NCBI GenBank assembly: GCA_000024525.1
Contig: CP001769.1
Coordinates: 5,427,001 to 5,491,000 of the forward strand
Source of the DNA: Spirosoma linguale DSM 74
GTDB lineage: Bacteria > Bacteroidota > Bacteroidia > Cytophagales > Spirosomataceae
Reading direction: 5' to 3'
DNA length: 64,000 nucleotides
The stretch's first letter is position 1, and every line of letters starts with the position of its first letter. Below are positions 8,727 to 17,894 of the stretch, piece by piece. The translations under genes were made by a program, and so were the position numbers. The notes below the pieces were generated by a model. The model worked only from the letters and a program-made list of their open reading frames with translations, made no database searches and was not told where the DNA came from.

Positions 8727-10748
8727 TTACCAGACCTTAATTCGGTCTTCCGGCTTTTTATACATTTTGTCGCCCGGCTTCACATTGAACGCTTCGTACC
8801 ATGCATTAATGTTTGCCAGAGGTCCGTTGCAACGGTAGATCCCCGGCGCATGGGGATCAGTCATGATCAACTGTGCCTGCGTTTCGGGTAAAACATTGAT
8901 CCGCCACACCTGTGCCCACGACAGGAAAAAACGCTGATCGGGTGTGAAGCCATCAATCATACTTTTTTTACCGCTCGACTTTCCCTGTGCCGTCTTCTTG
9001 AAAGCATCATAGGCAATAGCCAGTCCGCCCAGATCGGCGAGGTTTTCGCCAAGGGTCAGCTGACCGTTCACTTTGATGGAATCCAATACCTTAAAACCGA
9101 AGAACTGCTCTTTTACCTGATCGGCCCGTTTCTTAAAGTTATCAGCATCGGTTTTGGTCCACCAGTCGCGCAGGGTTCCGTCGGCATCATACTGACGGCC
9201 TGAGTCGTCGAACCCATGCGTCATTTCATGACCGATTACAGCCCCGATACCACCGTAGTTGATAGCATCGTCCGCGTCGAAATCGAAGAAGGGAAACTGC
9301 AGGATAGCCGCCGGGAACGCAATCTCGTTGTTTACTGGATTGTAGTAGGCGTTTACCGTTGGCGGTGTCATCCCCCACTCCGTTTTGTCGACAGGCTTAC
9401 CCAGGCGGTTAATCATGTAGTTGTACGACCATTTGCTGGCCGATTTTACATTGCCGTAGTAATCATTGCGGGCAATGGTAACACCATCATAATTCTTCCA
9501 CTTGTCAGGATAACCTATTTTCCGTTTGAAGGACAGCAATTTGGTGAGCGCTTTCTTCTTAGTATCCTCGCTCATCCAGTCAAGGTTTTTGATGTGCTCT
9601 TTGTATGAATCTTCGAGGTTACCGACCAATGTGAGCATGCGCTGTTTAGCTTCCGGTTTGAAGTACCGCTGTACGTACAGTTGACCCAGTAAATCGCCGA
9701 GTGAGTTGTCAATGAGTCCACTCACACGCTGCCAGCGGGGCGTCTGCTCTTTCTGACCGGTCAGCACTTTCGAAAAGGCAAAGTTTTGTTTTACAAACGC
9801 ATCACTCAGGAACGGAGCGGCCCCTTTCAGAATGTTCCAGCGCATGTATGTCCGCAGATCTTCGATAGGCGTAGCAGCTACCAGACTATCCAGCGAGCGG
9901 AAAAACGCCGGGCTTTGTACCAGTACCGTATCCTGCCCTTTCGCGCCGAACTTAGTCAGCTGATCAGTCCAGTTGATACCTGGCGTTAGCTTGTTGAAGT
10001 CGGCGATGGTCAGTTTGTTATACGTCTTGTACGGATCGCGCATTTCCACACGGGGCATCTGGGCTTTAGCCAGCGCCGTTTCTACCCGCATAATCACATC
10101 GGCATCCTGCGAAGCCTGGGTTGGCTCCTCACCAATCAGGCCGAACATTTTGGTCAAATTATCCCGGTATGCATCCCTGATTTTTACACTACGGGTATCA
10201 TTTTTCAGGTAATAATCACGGTCGGGCAACGTGGTTCCCCCCTGGCTGAACTGGGGTAGATATTTGGAAACATTCTTACGGTCCTGGCTGACAAAAAAAC
10301 CGAACAACATGCCGTTGCTCTGTGTCCGCTGGTAGGCCAATTCGTCCAAAAAAGTGGCCTTGTTGTTAACTTTTTCGATACGGGCCAGCTCAGGTTTGAT
10401 TGGATCAAAACCAAGCTTTTCAATCGTCAGGCTGTCCATACCACTCATGTAATAGTCGCCCACCATCTGATACAGCCGACCTTTAGTCGTAGTTTTGGAC
10501 GCATCCTCAAGCAGGGTCTTCATCGCATCCAGACTCTTGTCGCGAAGCTCATTGAAACTCCCCCATGAAGTTTTGGAAGCTGGAATAGCATTTTGACGAA
10601 GCCAGTTCCCGTTAGCATACTGATAGAAGTTATCGCCGGGCTTCACGGATAAATCCATGTTTTGCGGGTCAATAAACTTTCGGGGACCGGCGGCTATAAA
10701 TGCAATAGCCAGAGCACCCGTTACTATAAAACTTACTCGTTTTGTCAT
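8727..10748 (-). CDS. M13 family zinc metalloendopeptidase (neprilysin/PepO type)
   Basis: The product is 673 aa with an N-terminal hydrophobic export signal, so it should act in the periplasm or at the envelope on peptides. The M13 N-terminal domain begins near DLSVKPGDNFYQYANGNWL. The catalytic domain has HEMTH at 507-511, the third zinc ligand in GENLAD (Glu568), the substrate-binding NAYYNPVNNEIAFPA, and the C-terminal RCNGPL motif typical of the family. The length is normal for bacterial PepO-like enzymes. It is a single-gene unit with its own -7 box upstream and a strong terminator downstream. Confidence 0.93.
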   Translation of the reverse strand: MTKRVSFIVTGALAIAFIAAGPRKFIDPQNMDLSVKPGDNFYQYANGNWLRQNAIPASKTSWGSFNELRDKSLDAMKTLLEDASKTTTKGRLYQMVGDYYMSGMDSLTIEKLGFDPIKPELARIEKVNNKATFLDELAYQRTQSNGMLFGFFVSQDRKNVSKYLPQFSQGGTTLPDRDYYLKNDTRSVKIRDAYRDNLTKMFGLIGEEPTQASQDADVIMRVETALAKAQMPRVEMRDPYKTYNKLTIADFNKLTPGINWTDQLTKFGAKGQDTVLVQSPAFFRSLDSLVAATPIEDLRTYMRWNILKGAAPFLSDAFVKQNFAFSKVLTGQKEQTPRWQRVSGLIDNSLGDLLGQLYVQRYFKPEAKQRMLTLVGNLEDSYKEHIKNLDWMSEDTKKKALTKLLSFKRKIGYPDKWKNYDGVTIARNDYYGNVKSASKWSYNYMINRLGKPVDKTEWGMTPPTVNAYYNPVNNEIAFPAAILQFPFFDFDADDAINYGGIGAVIGHEMTHGFDDSGRQYDADGTLRDWWTKTDADNFKKRADQVKEQFFGFKVLDSIKVNGQLTLGENLADLGGLAIAYDAFKKTAQGKSSGKKSMIDGFTPDQRFFLSWAQVWRINVLPETQAQLIMTDPHAPGIYRCNGPLANINAWYEAFNVKPGDKMYKKPEDRIKVW

Positions 10749-10779
10749 TTCGACGACAGTTGGGGTTGATGAAAGGATA

Positions 10780-10787
10780 CAAATTTA
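10780..10787 (-). promoter_or_regulatory. -7 promoter element for the M13 peptidase
   Basis: TAAATTTG on the minus strand matches TAnnTTTG, 32 bp upstream of the start codon. No TTG lies at the best spacing, so the -33 part is weak. The element abuts the 86-bp palindrome at 10795-10880. Confidence 0.45.
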
Positions 10788-10794
10788 ACTAAAA

Positions 10795-10880
10795 ATAGGA
10801 ACGCGGATTGAACAGACTTAGCGGATAAAAACAGATAAATCCGTTCTGATCTGCTAAATCTGTTCAATCCGCGTTCCTAT
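10795..10880. repeat. 86-bp intergenic palindrome with 22-bp perfect arms
   Basis: Arms at 10795-10816 and 10859-10880 are perfect inverted copies (ATAGGAACGCGGATTGAACA plus GA), and the inner part (TTAGC..GCTAA) continues the pairing imperfectly. It fills nearly the whole gap between the thioredoxin-like gene and the M13 peptidase. The GCGGATTGAACAGA-type sequence looks like a dispersed Bacteroidota intergenic repeat, but no second copy occurs in this window. It is not followed by an obvious T-tract. Confidence 0.85.
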
Positions 10881-10891
10881 CCAGCGTACGC

Positions 10892-11482
10892 TTATCGACC
10901 TGCCGTCAGCGACGATTGAAATTCTTTGTATGAACCTGTTTTGTACTGATCGAATGGCTCTTTCTGGTGGTAGTTCTTCCCAAAATAGGTAATAATCTGG
11001 TGGAATGTTCTTGGCTCCAGGTAGCCGGGTATGGGCTGAATCAAATTAAACTTTTCGTCCAGAAAGACCGTCGTCGGATAACTCATCTGGTTTTTCAGTA
11101 AGGCAGCGGCCAGTTCATGAACACCCCGGCTTCCACCGCTGATGTACTTGAAGGTTTGTTTGCCCAGGGTTACATCGGCGGTTTGCTCGGCGTTGAACCG
11201 GACGGCGTAGAAATTCTCGTTTACGTAGTCGACAATAGCGGGTTTCGAGAAGGTTTCGCGATCCATTACTTTACACCAGCCGCACCAATCGGTGTAAACG
11301 TCTACCACAAATTTCTTCGGCTTTTTTTGCGTCAGGGCGTACGCTTCCTGAATAGTTAGCCATTTGATGTGTTTAGTTTCGTTAGGCGGGGTAATTATGG
11401 CTGACTCCGTGGGCAATGTGGTTCGGAACGCGCTGATCGTGAGCAAAACGAAAGCTGCGAAAAAAAGAAGCAGACGATTCAT
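10892..11482 (-). CDS. secreted thioredoxin-fold protein
   Basis: The 196-aa product has an N-terminal signal peptide (LLLFFAAFVLLTISAF) and a thioredoxin-like domain from about residue 40. The redox motif is WCGWC within VYTDWCGWCKVMDRETF, followed by the cis-Pro region YPTTVFLDE. The pattern matches the DUF255/thioredoxin_7 group, suggesting a periplasmic thiol oxidoreductase or reductase. No partner gene is adjacent. The substrate is unknown. Confidence 0.85.
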   Translation of the reverse strand: MNRLLLFFAAFVLLTISAFRTTLPTESAIITPPNETKHIKWLTIQEAYALTQKKPKKFVVDVYTDWCGWCKVMDRETFSKPAIVDYVNENFYAVRFNAEQTADVTLGKQTFKYISGGSRGVHELAAALLKNQMSYPTTVFLDEKFNLIQPIPGYLEPRTFHQIITYFGKNYHQKEPFDQYKTGSYKEFQSSLTAGR

Positions 11483-11605
11483 ATGGGCTGTTGTTTTACT
11501 AAATAACGTACGGGGATTGATAAAATTAGCGAAAAAGACTCATTTTAACGGCAACGTCTGCAAGGGCTTATACAACGAGTCGGAAGGCCGCTAAAGCTCC
11601 GCTCC

Positions 11606-12277
11606 TTAACCCATTTTTACCGCCCGAATAACATCCCGCTTATGCAAAGGGCCGGAATGTTTTTCCACGATTAGCCCGGCAGATCGCATGTTGCGCTGCA
11701 CGTAACTCCGCGAACAGTAGGTCGTTAACATACCTCCCGGTAGCAATAAACGGGCCATTTTTTCGAAGATATCCTGCTCCCAGAGTTCAGGCTGGGCCGT
11801 GGGTGCAAACGCATCAAAGTAGATGACATGAAACCGATTGGTGGTATGGAAATCCTGTAGATTCCCTTCGTACTTGGTAAGCGCTAAGCAAGTATCTACA
11901 GCAACCGGCTCATTCCAGGGGGATTCATGAAGTTTGGGTAAATAATCCGTTCCAAAAAAGGCATCGTAATTAAGCTGACGGGCATCGTCTATGGCCATTG
12001 GATAGGCGTCGACAGCGGAGTAAAATACCCGTCGTTGGCGTATCTGGGCTTCACGAGCCGTCAGTAAGGCGTTCAAACCTGTGCCGAAGCCCATTTCGAA
12101 AATATGCAGATCGGTATCGGGAAATATGTCGAAGGCTGGTAATAAACCCAGCTCGATGTAAACGCGCTGCGACTCCTGGTAGGCACCATGAATAGAATGG
12201 TATGGCTTATCGAACACCTGATTAACGGCGGTGTGCGACCCATCGGCGGTTACCATCAGGCGAATATCTGCTTTCAT
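11606..12277 (-). CDS. mnmD: MnmD-type tRNA wobble-uridine methyltransferase
   Basis: The product is a SAM-dependent methyltransferase like the MnmC N-terminal half, which methylates 5-aminomethyl-2-thiouridine at tRNA position 34. Motifs are the early GSHTAVNQVFDKPYHSIHGA, the SAM loop EMGFGTGLNA, and DAFAPTAQPELW, the signature of MnmC/MnmD enzymes. I chose ATG 12277 (MKADIRLMVTADGSH) because the family begins near this point; an upstream extension to 12358 reads MPNRLADS and does not fit. The oxidase half of MnmC is absent, as in other stand-alone MnmD proteins. Confidence 0.88.
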   Translation of the reverse strand: MKADIRLMVTADGSHTAVNQVFDKPYHSIHGAYQESQRVYIELGLLPAFDIFPDTDLHIFEMGFGTGLNALLTAREAQIRQRRVFYSAVDAYPMAIDDARQLNYDAFFGTDYLPKLHESPWNEPVAVDTCLALTKYEGNLQDFHTTNRFHVIYFDAFAPTAQPELWEQDIFEKMARLLLPGGMLTTYCSRSYVQRNMRSAGLIVEKHSGPLHKRDVIRAVKMG

Positions 12278-12295
12278 TATCTGTCGTTTTTGGCC

Positions 12296-12303
12296 TATTT
12301 TTG
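12296..12303 (+). promoter_or_regulatory. -7 promoter element for the DUF4293 gene
   Basis: TATTTTTG matches TAnnTTTG in the divergent gap between mnmD and the DUF4293 gene. No good -33 TTG is seen at 19 nt. The expected leader is about 115 nt. Confidence 0.35.
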
Positions 12304-12425
12304 CGTCTAGTTCAGTAATGACTATTGGGTGATAGCTGTCAGCAAGGCGATTTGGCATTCCTCTGCACTTCGACGGTATTAACCAATTTTCATTGACTGG
12401 TATTCATTATTCATTCAAATCAACA

Positions 12426-12935
12426 ATGATTCAACGCGTTCAAACGATATTTTTGTTTCTTATTGTCGTTGCCATGGGCATCGCACTCAGTAATCCGATC
12501 TGGGAAAAAGTAGGTACTCAATCGCTCGAAACGGCTAAACTAACCGCTTTACAGTATACCCAGCAAAAAACAGTTGCCCCACAGGCGGGCGTTCCAACCC
12601 AATCAGTTCCTGTTACCTTCGAAGTATCCGTCTGGTATTTAGGCTTGTTGCTGGGTTTAGTTGCGGTATCATCTCTGTACGCTATTTTTCAGTTTAAAAA
12701 TCGGCTCACGCAAACGGCTTTGTGTGCAGTAAACGCCCTGATGCTGACCGCCATTATGGGTATTATACTCTACCGGACGTTATACGCTGGAAAGGAATTT
12801 GGCAACCCTGCCGATCAGGGAACGTTTCTCATTGGCTTCTACGCGATTGTGGGTGCCCTGCTTTTCAATGCACTCGCTAACCGATTCATTCGTCGGGATG
12901 AAAAGCTGGTACGAGGGTCAGACCGCCTGCGCTAG
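12426..12935 (+). CDS. DUF4293 family membrane protein
   Basis: The 169-aa product begins MIQRVQTIFLFLIVVAMGIA, the usual start of DUF4293 proteins in Bacteroidota. It has four predicted membrane helices, around residues 5-22, 67-85, 98-114 and 131-148. An extension to 12393 is possible but adds residues the family lacks. Function is unknown. It is transcribed alone and closed by a strong terminator. Confidence 0.85.
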   Translation: MIQRVQTIFLFLIVVAMGIALSNPIWEKVGTQSLETAKLTALQYTQQKTVAPQAGVPTQSVPVTFEVSVWYLGLLLGLVAVSSLYAIFQFKNRLTQTALCAVNALMLTAIMGIILYRTLYAGKEFGNPADQGTFLIGFYAIVGALLFNALANRFIRRDEKLVRGSDRLR

Positions 12936-12958
12936 AGAAGCTCGTTTAAGAAAGTATC

Positions 12959-13002
12959 AGCATAGCCCGCCAATACAACAGAAAGTATTGGCGGGCTATG
13001 CT
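12959..13002 (+). terminator. terminator after the DUF4293 gene
   Basis: The stem AGCATAGCCCGCCAATAC/GTATTGGCGGGCTATGCT has 18 paired bases, an 8-nt loop and a following TTTT run. It lies 23 bp after the stop codon. Confidence 0.9.
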
Positions 13003-13073
13003 TTTATAAGCGTATCTACTGCCTATATGCGCTTTTGCCGTACCTTAGCCCTGAATAACAACCTCACGTCAAC

Positions 13074-15605
13074 ATGTACAAAAAGGTACTCTCATTTCTT
13101 TATCTATTCCTGATTATCCCTTTCCTGCTTACGGCACAGCCGACGAGTCCGACTGGTGCATCAGCCAGCATTGCTACGTTTACCAATGGGATGGAACGTA
13201 ACCCCGGTTTCATGACCTATTACTGGGATGCAAAAAAAGGAAAAGTGTGGCTCGAAATTGCGTCCTTCGACACCGAGTTTCTGTACTACCCAACGCTGGC
13301 GCAGGGCGTTGGATCCAACGATATCGGCCTCGACCGGGGCCGTCTGGGACAAGAACACGTTGTAAAATTTCAGCGGACAGGCCCTAAAGTGTTGTTGATC
13401 GAACCTAATTATGCCTACCGGGCTATTACAAACGATCAGCTCGAACGCCGGGCGGTCGAGGAATCGTTCGCTAAATCCGTTCATGCGGGCTTCGATATTG
13501 TGGCCGAAGAAAACGGTAAGGTATTAGTCGATCTGACGCCCTTCCTGATGCAGGATGCTGTAGGTGCGGTTCAGGCCATTGCCCGCACGAAACAGGGCAC
13601 GTTCCGGTTCGACCCGGCCCGCAGTTCGATGTACCTCCCCCGTACGAAAGCCTTCCCACAAAATACCGAGTTTGAAACCATCATTACCCTCACCGGCGAT
13701 AACCCCGGTGCTTACCTGCGCGAAGTAGTACCAACGCCCTCGGCTGTGACCATGCACCAGCACCATTCGTTCGTGCAGCTTCCGGATGCCAACTACAAGC
13801 CCCGGCTGTTCGATCCGCGCATCGGGTACGGCGGCATCGAGTATTTCGACTATGCCACGCCCGTAAGCCAGCCGATCATGAAACGGTATATTTCCCGGCA
13901 CCGGCTGGAGAAAAAAGACCCGTCGGCCGCCGTTAGCGAAGCCGTAAAACCCATCGTGTATTACCTGGACCCCGGCACACCGGAACCCATTCGCTCGGCA
14001 CTGATGGAAGGTACGGCATGGTGGAATCAGGCGTTTGAAGCGGCTGGGTACAAAGATGCGTTTCAGGTGAAGCTGCTGCCCGCCGATGCCGACCCCATGG
14101 ACGTTCGGTATAATCTGGTGCAGTGGGTCCACCGCTCTACGCGGGGCTGGTCGTACGGCGGCAGCATCATTGACCCCCGTACCGGCGAAATCATCAAAGG
14201 AAAAGTTACGCTGGGCTCCTTACGGGTTCGGCAGGATTATTTGATCGCGCAGGGTCTGGTAGGTGATTTTGCCAGCGCGGCCAGTCCCGATTCGGACCCT
14301 ATGCTTCAGATGTCGCTCGACCGCTTACGGCAACTGGCCGCGCACGAGGTAGGCCATACGCTGGGTTTACCGCACAATTACATTGCCAGCACCCAAAACC
14401 GGGCCTCGGTGATGGACTACCCAACGATGGTTGCCAAGATTAAAGGAGCCAGCATTGATTTGTCAGATGCCTATGCCAAAGGAATCGGCGACTACGACAA
14501 GTGGAGCATCCGCTACGGCTATGAGCAGTTTCCGGCCGGAACGGATGAGAAACAGGCATTGCAAAAAGTAGTAACTGACATGCACAAGGCCGGACTAACC
14601 TTCCTGACCGATCAGGACGCCCGCCCCGAAGGGTCGTCGCACCCCGGCACACACCTGTGGGACAACGGCGCCAATGCCGTCGACGAACTGAAGCGAGTTT
14701 CGGACGTTCGGCGGATAGCGCTGGCGAATTTCTCGGAAAAGAAAATTCCGGTCAATGCGCCCATGGCCACTTTGGAAGAAGTGTTCGTTCCCATGTACAT
14801 GTTTCACCGGTATCAGGTTGAGTCGGCGGCTAAAGTGGTGGGCGGACAGACCTATACCAATGCCCTGCGGGGCGATGGTCAGCCGGTGCTGTCGGCCGTT
14901 CCGGCAGCCGAGCAGAAACGGGCGATCGATGCACTGATGGCCACCATCGACCCGGCTTTTCTGGCCGTTCCAGCGTCGGTATTGGCCATGATTCCTCCCC
15001 GCCCCTTCCGGTACGACCCCAATCCGCGGGAAGTTTTCAAACGCCGGACCGGTATTACGTTCGACCCAATGGGGCCACCTGAAGCTGCGGCTGGCATGAC
15101 CCTTCGGATGTTATTGAACCCCGAACGCTGTGCCCGGTTAGCCAGTCAGCAGTCGATTGTCAATGGTACGTTGCCAAGCCTCGACCAGGTCATCGATCAG
15201 TTGATTACAACAACCTACCGCAGTAGTGCTTCTTACCGCCAGACACTCAAAGATTTTACATATACCGGTGCTATCCGTCGGATGCTGCAACGGAAAGTCC
15301 TGGAAAGTCTAATGCAGCTGGCCGTAGATAAAGACCTGGACGGTGCCGTACGGGCATCGGCTCACGAGGGGATCATGCGCATAAAAAGTCAATACGCGGG
15401 TAAACCATCCATCAATCTGCCCGCCCGAAACTCAGTTTCAACCGAAGTATCGCCGGGTGCCACGAGCGATTATTTATACTGGTTGATCGCCCAGTACGAA
15501 ACCAATCCATCGTCTATCCCCGTGGCCGCTACACCCGCTCCGCCAGATGGGGCGCCCATTGACCCCGGTCAAGAATGGCTGTCGCCCGATTGTGACTGGA
15601 AATAG
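13074..15605 (+). CDS. zinc-dependent metalloprotease (met-zincin, DUF5117/DUF4953 type)
   Basis: The 843-aa product has a signal peptide (LYLFLIIPFLLTAQ) and should act outside the cytoplasm. The N-terminal half (about 30-300) resembles DUF5117 with GVGSNDIGLDRGRLG. The catalytic region has the extended zinc motif HEVGHTLGLPH at 424-434, followed by NYIASTQNRASVMDYP, which contains the Met-turn expected of met-zincins. The protein ends in a Pro/Ala-rich tail. It is flanked by terminator-like hairpins on both sides and seems monocistronic. The substrate is unknown. Confidence 0.9.
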   Translation: MYKKVLSFLYLFLIIPFLLTAQPTSPTGASASIATFTNGMERNPGFMTYYWDAKKGKVWLEIASFDTEFLYYPTLAQGVGSNDIGLDRGRLGQEHVVKFQRTGPKVLLIEPNYAYRAITNDQLERRAVEESFAKSVHAGFDIVAEENGKVLVDLTPFLMQDAVGAVQAIARTKQGTFRFDPARSSMYLPRTKAFPQNTEFETIITLTGDNPGAYLREVVPTPSAVTMHQHHSFVQLPDANYKPRLFDPRIGYGGIEYFDYATPVSQPIMKRYISRHRLEKKDPSAAVSEAVKPIVYYLDPGTPEPIRSALMEGTAWWNQAFEAAGYKDAFQVKLLPADADPMDVRYNLVQWVHRSTRGWSYGGSIIDPRTGEIIKGKVTLGSLRVRQDYLIAQGLVGDFASAASPDSDPMLQMSLDRLRQLAAHEVGHTLGLPHNYIASTQNRASVMDYPTMVAKIKGASIDLSDAYAKGIGDYDKWSIRYGYEQFPAGTDEKQALQKVVTDMHKAGLTFLTDQDARPEGSSHPGTHLWDNGANAVDELKRVSDVRRIALANFSEKKIPVNAPMATLEEVFVPMYMFHRYQVESAAKVVGGQTYTNALRGDGQPVLSAVPAAEQKRAIDALMATIDPAFLAVPASVLAMIPPRPFRYDPNPREVFKRRTGITFDPMGPPEAAAGMTLRMLLNPERCARLASQQSIVNGTLPSLDQVIDQLITTTYRSSASYRQTLKDFTYTGAIRRMLQRKVLESLMQLAVDKDLDGAVRASAHEGIMRIKSQYAGKPSINLPARNSVSTEVSPGATSDYLYWLIAQYETNPSSIPVAATPAPPDGAPIDPGQEWLSPDCDWK

Positions 15606-15619
15606 TCTTAGGACTTTGG

Positions 15620-15678
15620 CTTAGACCCGTGCCACGGTTGCCTCGTGAGTTATTGGGTAACCGTGGCACGGGTCTAAG
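15620..15678. repeat. palindrome with 20-bp arms after the met-zincin
   Basis: CTTAGACCCGTGCCACGGTT (15620-15639) and its exact inverted copy (15659-15678) flank a 19-nt spacer, 15 bp after the stop codon. It could terminate transcription although no T-tract follows. The spacing and perfect arms are like a REP/MITE-type intergenic repeat. Confidence 0.8.
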
Positions 15679-15714
15679 CGATACAGTTAAATTTAATTCT
15701 AGTAAAATTTCAAG

Positions 15715-15750
15715 AAAGGCTATAACGTTCAGCTGAACGTTATAGCCTTT
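15715..15750. repeat. 36-bp perfect palindrome
   Basis: AAAGGCTATAACGTTCAG is followed directly by its reverse complement without a loop, then TTTT-like sequence. It could serve as a second met-zincin terminator or as a protein-binding site upstream of tetR, 102 bp from its start codon. Confidence 0.75.
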
Positions 15751-15790
15751 TACCGTTTATAAACAGCCGTTTAGCCGATTTCTAAAAAAA

Positions 15791-15853
15791 TTTGAATTTC
15801 ACGAAACAAATAAAATCTATCTTTGTTAGAAAATTTGAAAGACGTTAGAAAAT
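15791..15853 (+). promoter_or_regulatory. tetR promoter with direct-repeat candidate operator
   Basis: TTTG (15791-15794) and TATCTTTG (15818-15825) fit a Bacteroidota promoter with a long 23-nt spacer. Two identical copies of GTTAGAAAAT (15825-15834 and 15844-15853), 19 bp apart, cover the transcription start and the tetR start codon. This placement suggests a repressor site for autoregulation by the adjacent TetR protein. That is inference. Confidence 0.45.
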
Positions 15854-16481
15854 GAGTGTAACTGACCGTCGAATCAGGCAGAAAGCTGAGGTTCGGCAGC
15901 GAATACTGGACGCAGCCCGTCAGATTGCCCGCGAGAAAGACTGGAATGCCGTAACCATCCGAAGTATAGCCGACGCCATTGACTATACGCCCCCGATCGT
16001 GTACGAACATTTCGAGAACAAGGAAGATGTACTCCTGAATATTGTTAAGGAAGGACATCTCGAAAATCGTCGGGTGTTTGATGCGATTCTGGATATGGAC
16101 TTAAACCCGGAAGAGAAGATTGTCCGGCTATCAATGCGCCAGTGGGCGTTTGCGCATGAACAGCCCGAAGTATATCGGCTGATGCACAACCCCGAACGCA
16201 TGGAGCAGCAACGGGATATGGTTCGGGAAGGTATGCAGGAAGCCAAAGAGAAAATTGAAAGCCTTTTCAAAGCCGTCAGTCACGACACAGAGATCATCGG
16301 CGAAGTCATCTTCAGTTGGTTTTGTCTGATGCAGGGATACATTAACCTGATTACCAGCATCCAGCCGCAGCAGGGAGCTAAACTTCTTGAAGATGTACAC
16401 GACCCGAAAATGGTAGCCCTCTTTAAACAACCAGACCAACTATTCGAGCGGGCCATCCGCCGATTTATCCGAAGCTTATAA
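15852..16481 (+). CDS. TetR/AcrR family transcriptional regulator
   Basis: The 209-aa product has a TetR N-terminal helix-turn-helix at about residues 10-60 (RQRILDAARQIAREKDWNAV, then TIRSIADAIDYTPPIVYEHF). The C-terminal ligand domain is variable and contains many Met and Gln residues. It is the first gene before a three-part RND efflux system with a 35-bp gap, so it most likely controls that pump and itself. The inducer cannot be told. Confidence 0.9.
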   Translation: MSVTDRRIRQKAEVRQRILDAARQIAREKDWNAVTIRSIADAIDYTPPIVYEHFENKEDVLLNIVKEGHLENRRVFDAILDMDLNPEEKIVRLSMRQWAFAHEQPEVYRLMHNPERMEQQRDMVREGMQEAKEKIESLFKAVSHDTEIIGEVIFSWFCLMQGYINLITSIQPQQGAKLLEDVHDPKMVALFKQPDQLFERAIRRFIRSL

Positions 16482-16516
16482 TTCCATTTTTCACTAGATA
16501 TAGACTTCCAAACAGA

Positions 16517-17884
16517 ATGAAAGGCATGAAGCAAACTACCCTGATGCTGCTGATGCTGAGCGTACTGGCTACGTTGACCAGCGCACAGACGGCACCCCCG
16601 GGAGGGTTTACGCTCGCCCAGTGCGTTGAGTATGCACGGGCCAATAATCCGACTATTAAAATAGCGCGGGTCAATGAGCAAATATCGCTCGCCCAGACAC
16701 AGCAAGTTATCGGGCGAAATCTCCCACAGGTTGGGATATCCGGATCAGTGCTCGACAACGTCAAAATTCCAGTGCAGTTGTTGCCCGGCGAGTTCTTTGG
16801 TCAACCCGGCACCTTTTTGCCCGTTCAATTTGGTACCCAGTATAGCTCCACGCTAACAGGTCGGGTCGATCAGAAACTCTTCGATCCTTCTTTTGGACTG
16901 GCCCTGAAAGCGGCCAAAATTTCGACCCAGGTACAGGCACAGGCTACGCTACAGGCGGAACAAACCCAGGCTTACAACATTGCTAACGCCTATTACCAGA
17001 CACTGGTCATTGATTTACAGCGACGCCTGACTATTCGTAACCTGAATTCGTCGGATACGCTGTTGCAGCAGGAACAGGTACGACTGAAGAACGGCACAAC
17101 CCGCGAGATTGACTTTGGGCGTATCCAACTGAACCGAAACAACTTACAGTCGCAGCTGGAGCAGGCAAACCGAAGCTACGAGCAGGCTATCAACCAATTG
17201 AAATACCAGATGGGAATGCCTCTCAATGAAACGCTGGCCCTTCAGCCGCTGGAAATTGAAAAAGAGTTGCAGGTAAATGAGTTGCCCTCGGCCGACAGCC
17301 GCTTTTTCGAGAACCGGCCCGATTTCCGCCAGTTAGTTTTGAACACCCAGCTACAGGACCTTAATCGGCAGTCGAATAACCGGGGTTATTTTCCGTCATT
17401 GGGTCTTTACGGCACTTATGCGACCAACGCCCAGCGGCAAACGTTCAGCTTTTTCGACGGAAGTTTACCCTGGTTCAAAAGCTCGACCATAGGCCTAACC
17501 CTCAACTGGACACCGTTTGACGGGAACCAGCGTAAATATCGCGACCGGGAAAACCGGCTGAATCTGGAAACGCTGCGGCTCCAGCAGATTCTGGCGCGCG
17601 AGTCGGCGCAGTTGAGTTTGAGCAACGCACAGGTCAGTTACCAGAATCTGGTCATCGATATTCAGCGCGAACGCGATAACATCGAACTGGCCCGCAAAAT
17701 TCTGTCCGTTACCGAACTCGAATACCGGGAAGGAATTGCGACATCCGTCACGCTGATTGATGCCAAAGATGCTCTGACTACGGCCCAGAACAATTTGGCC
17801 AATCGACTCATTAGTCTGTATCAGGCACGTTTAGATTACGAAAATTCACAGGGAACTATTCTTCAATACGTCACTCAAAAATAA
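16517..17884 (+). CDS. TolC family outer-membrane efflux protein
   Basis: The 455-aa product has a signal peptide ending near LTSAQT and two OEP repeats of long helices. It starts GFTLAQCVEYARANNPTIKIA, the usual TolC-like beginning, and ends with EGIATSVTLIDAKDALTTAQ, the conserved second-repeat motif. It should form the outer-membrane duct for the adaptor and pump that follow 10 bp and ~1.1 kb downstream. A nearby second ATG at 16526 is an equally possible start. Confidence 0.92.
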   Translation: MKGMKQTTLMLLMLSVLATLTSAQTAPPGGFTLAQCVEYARANNPTIKIARVNEQISLAQTQQVIGRNLPQVGISGSVLDNVKIPVQLLPGEFFGQPGTFLPVQFGTQYSSTLTGRVDQKLFDPSFGLALKAAKISTQVQAQATLQAEQTQAYNIANAYYQTLVIDLQRRLTIRNLNSSDTLLQQEQVRLKNGTTREIDFGRIQLNRNNLQSQLEQANRSYEQAINQLKYQMGMPLNETLALQPLEIEKELQVNELPSADSRFFENRPDFRQLVLNTQLQDLNRQSNNRGYFPSLGLYGTYATNAQRQTFSFFDGSLPWFKSSTIGLTLNWTPFDGNQRKYRDRENRLNLETLRLQQILARESAQLSLSNAQVSYQNLVIDIQRERDNIELARKILSVTELEYREGIATSVTLIDAKDALTTAQNNLANRLISLYQARLDYENSQGTILQYVTQK

Positions 17885-17894
17885 ACCAGTTACC

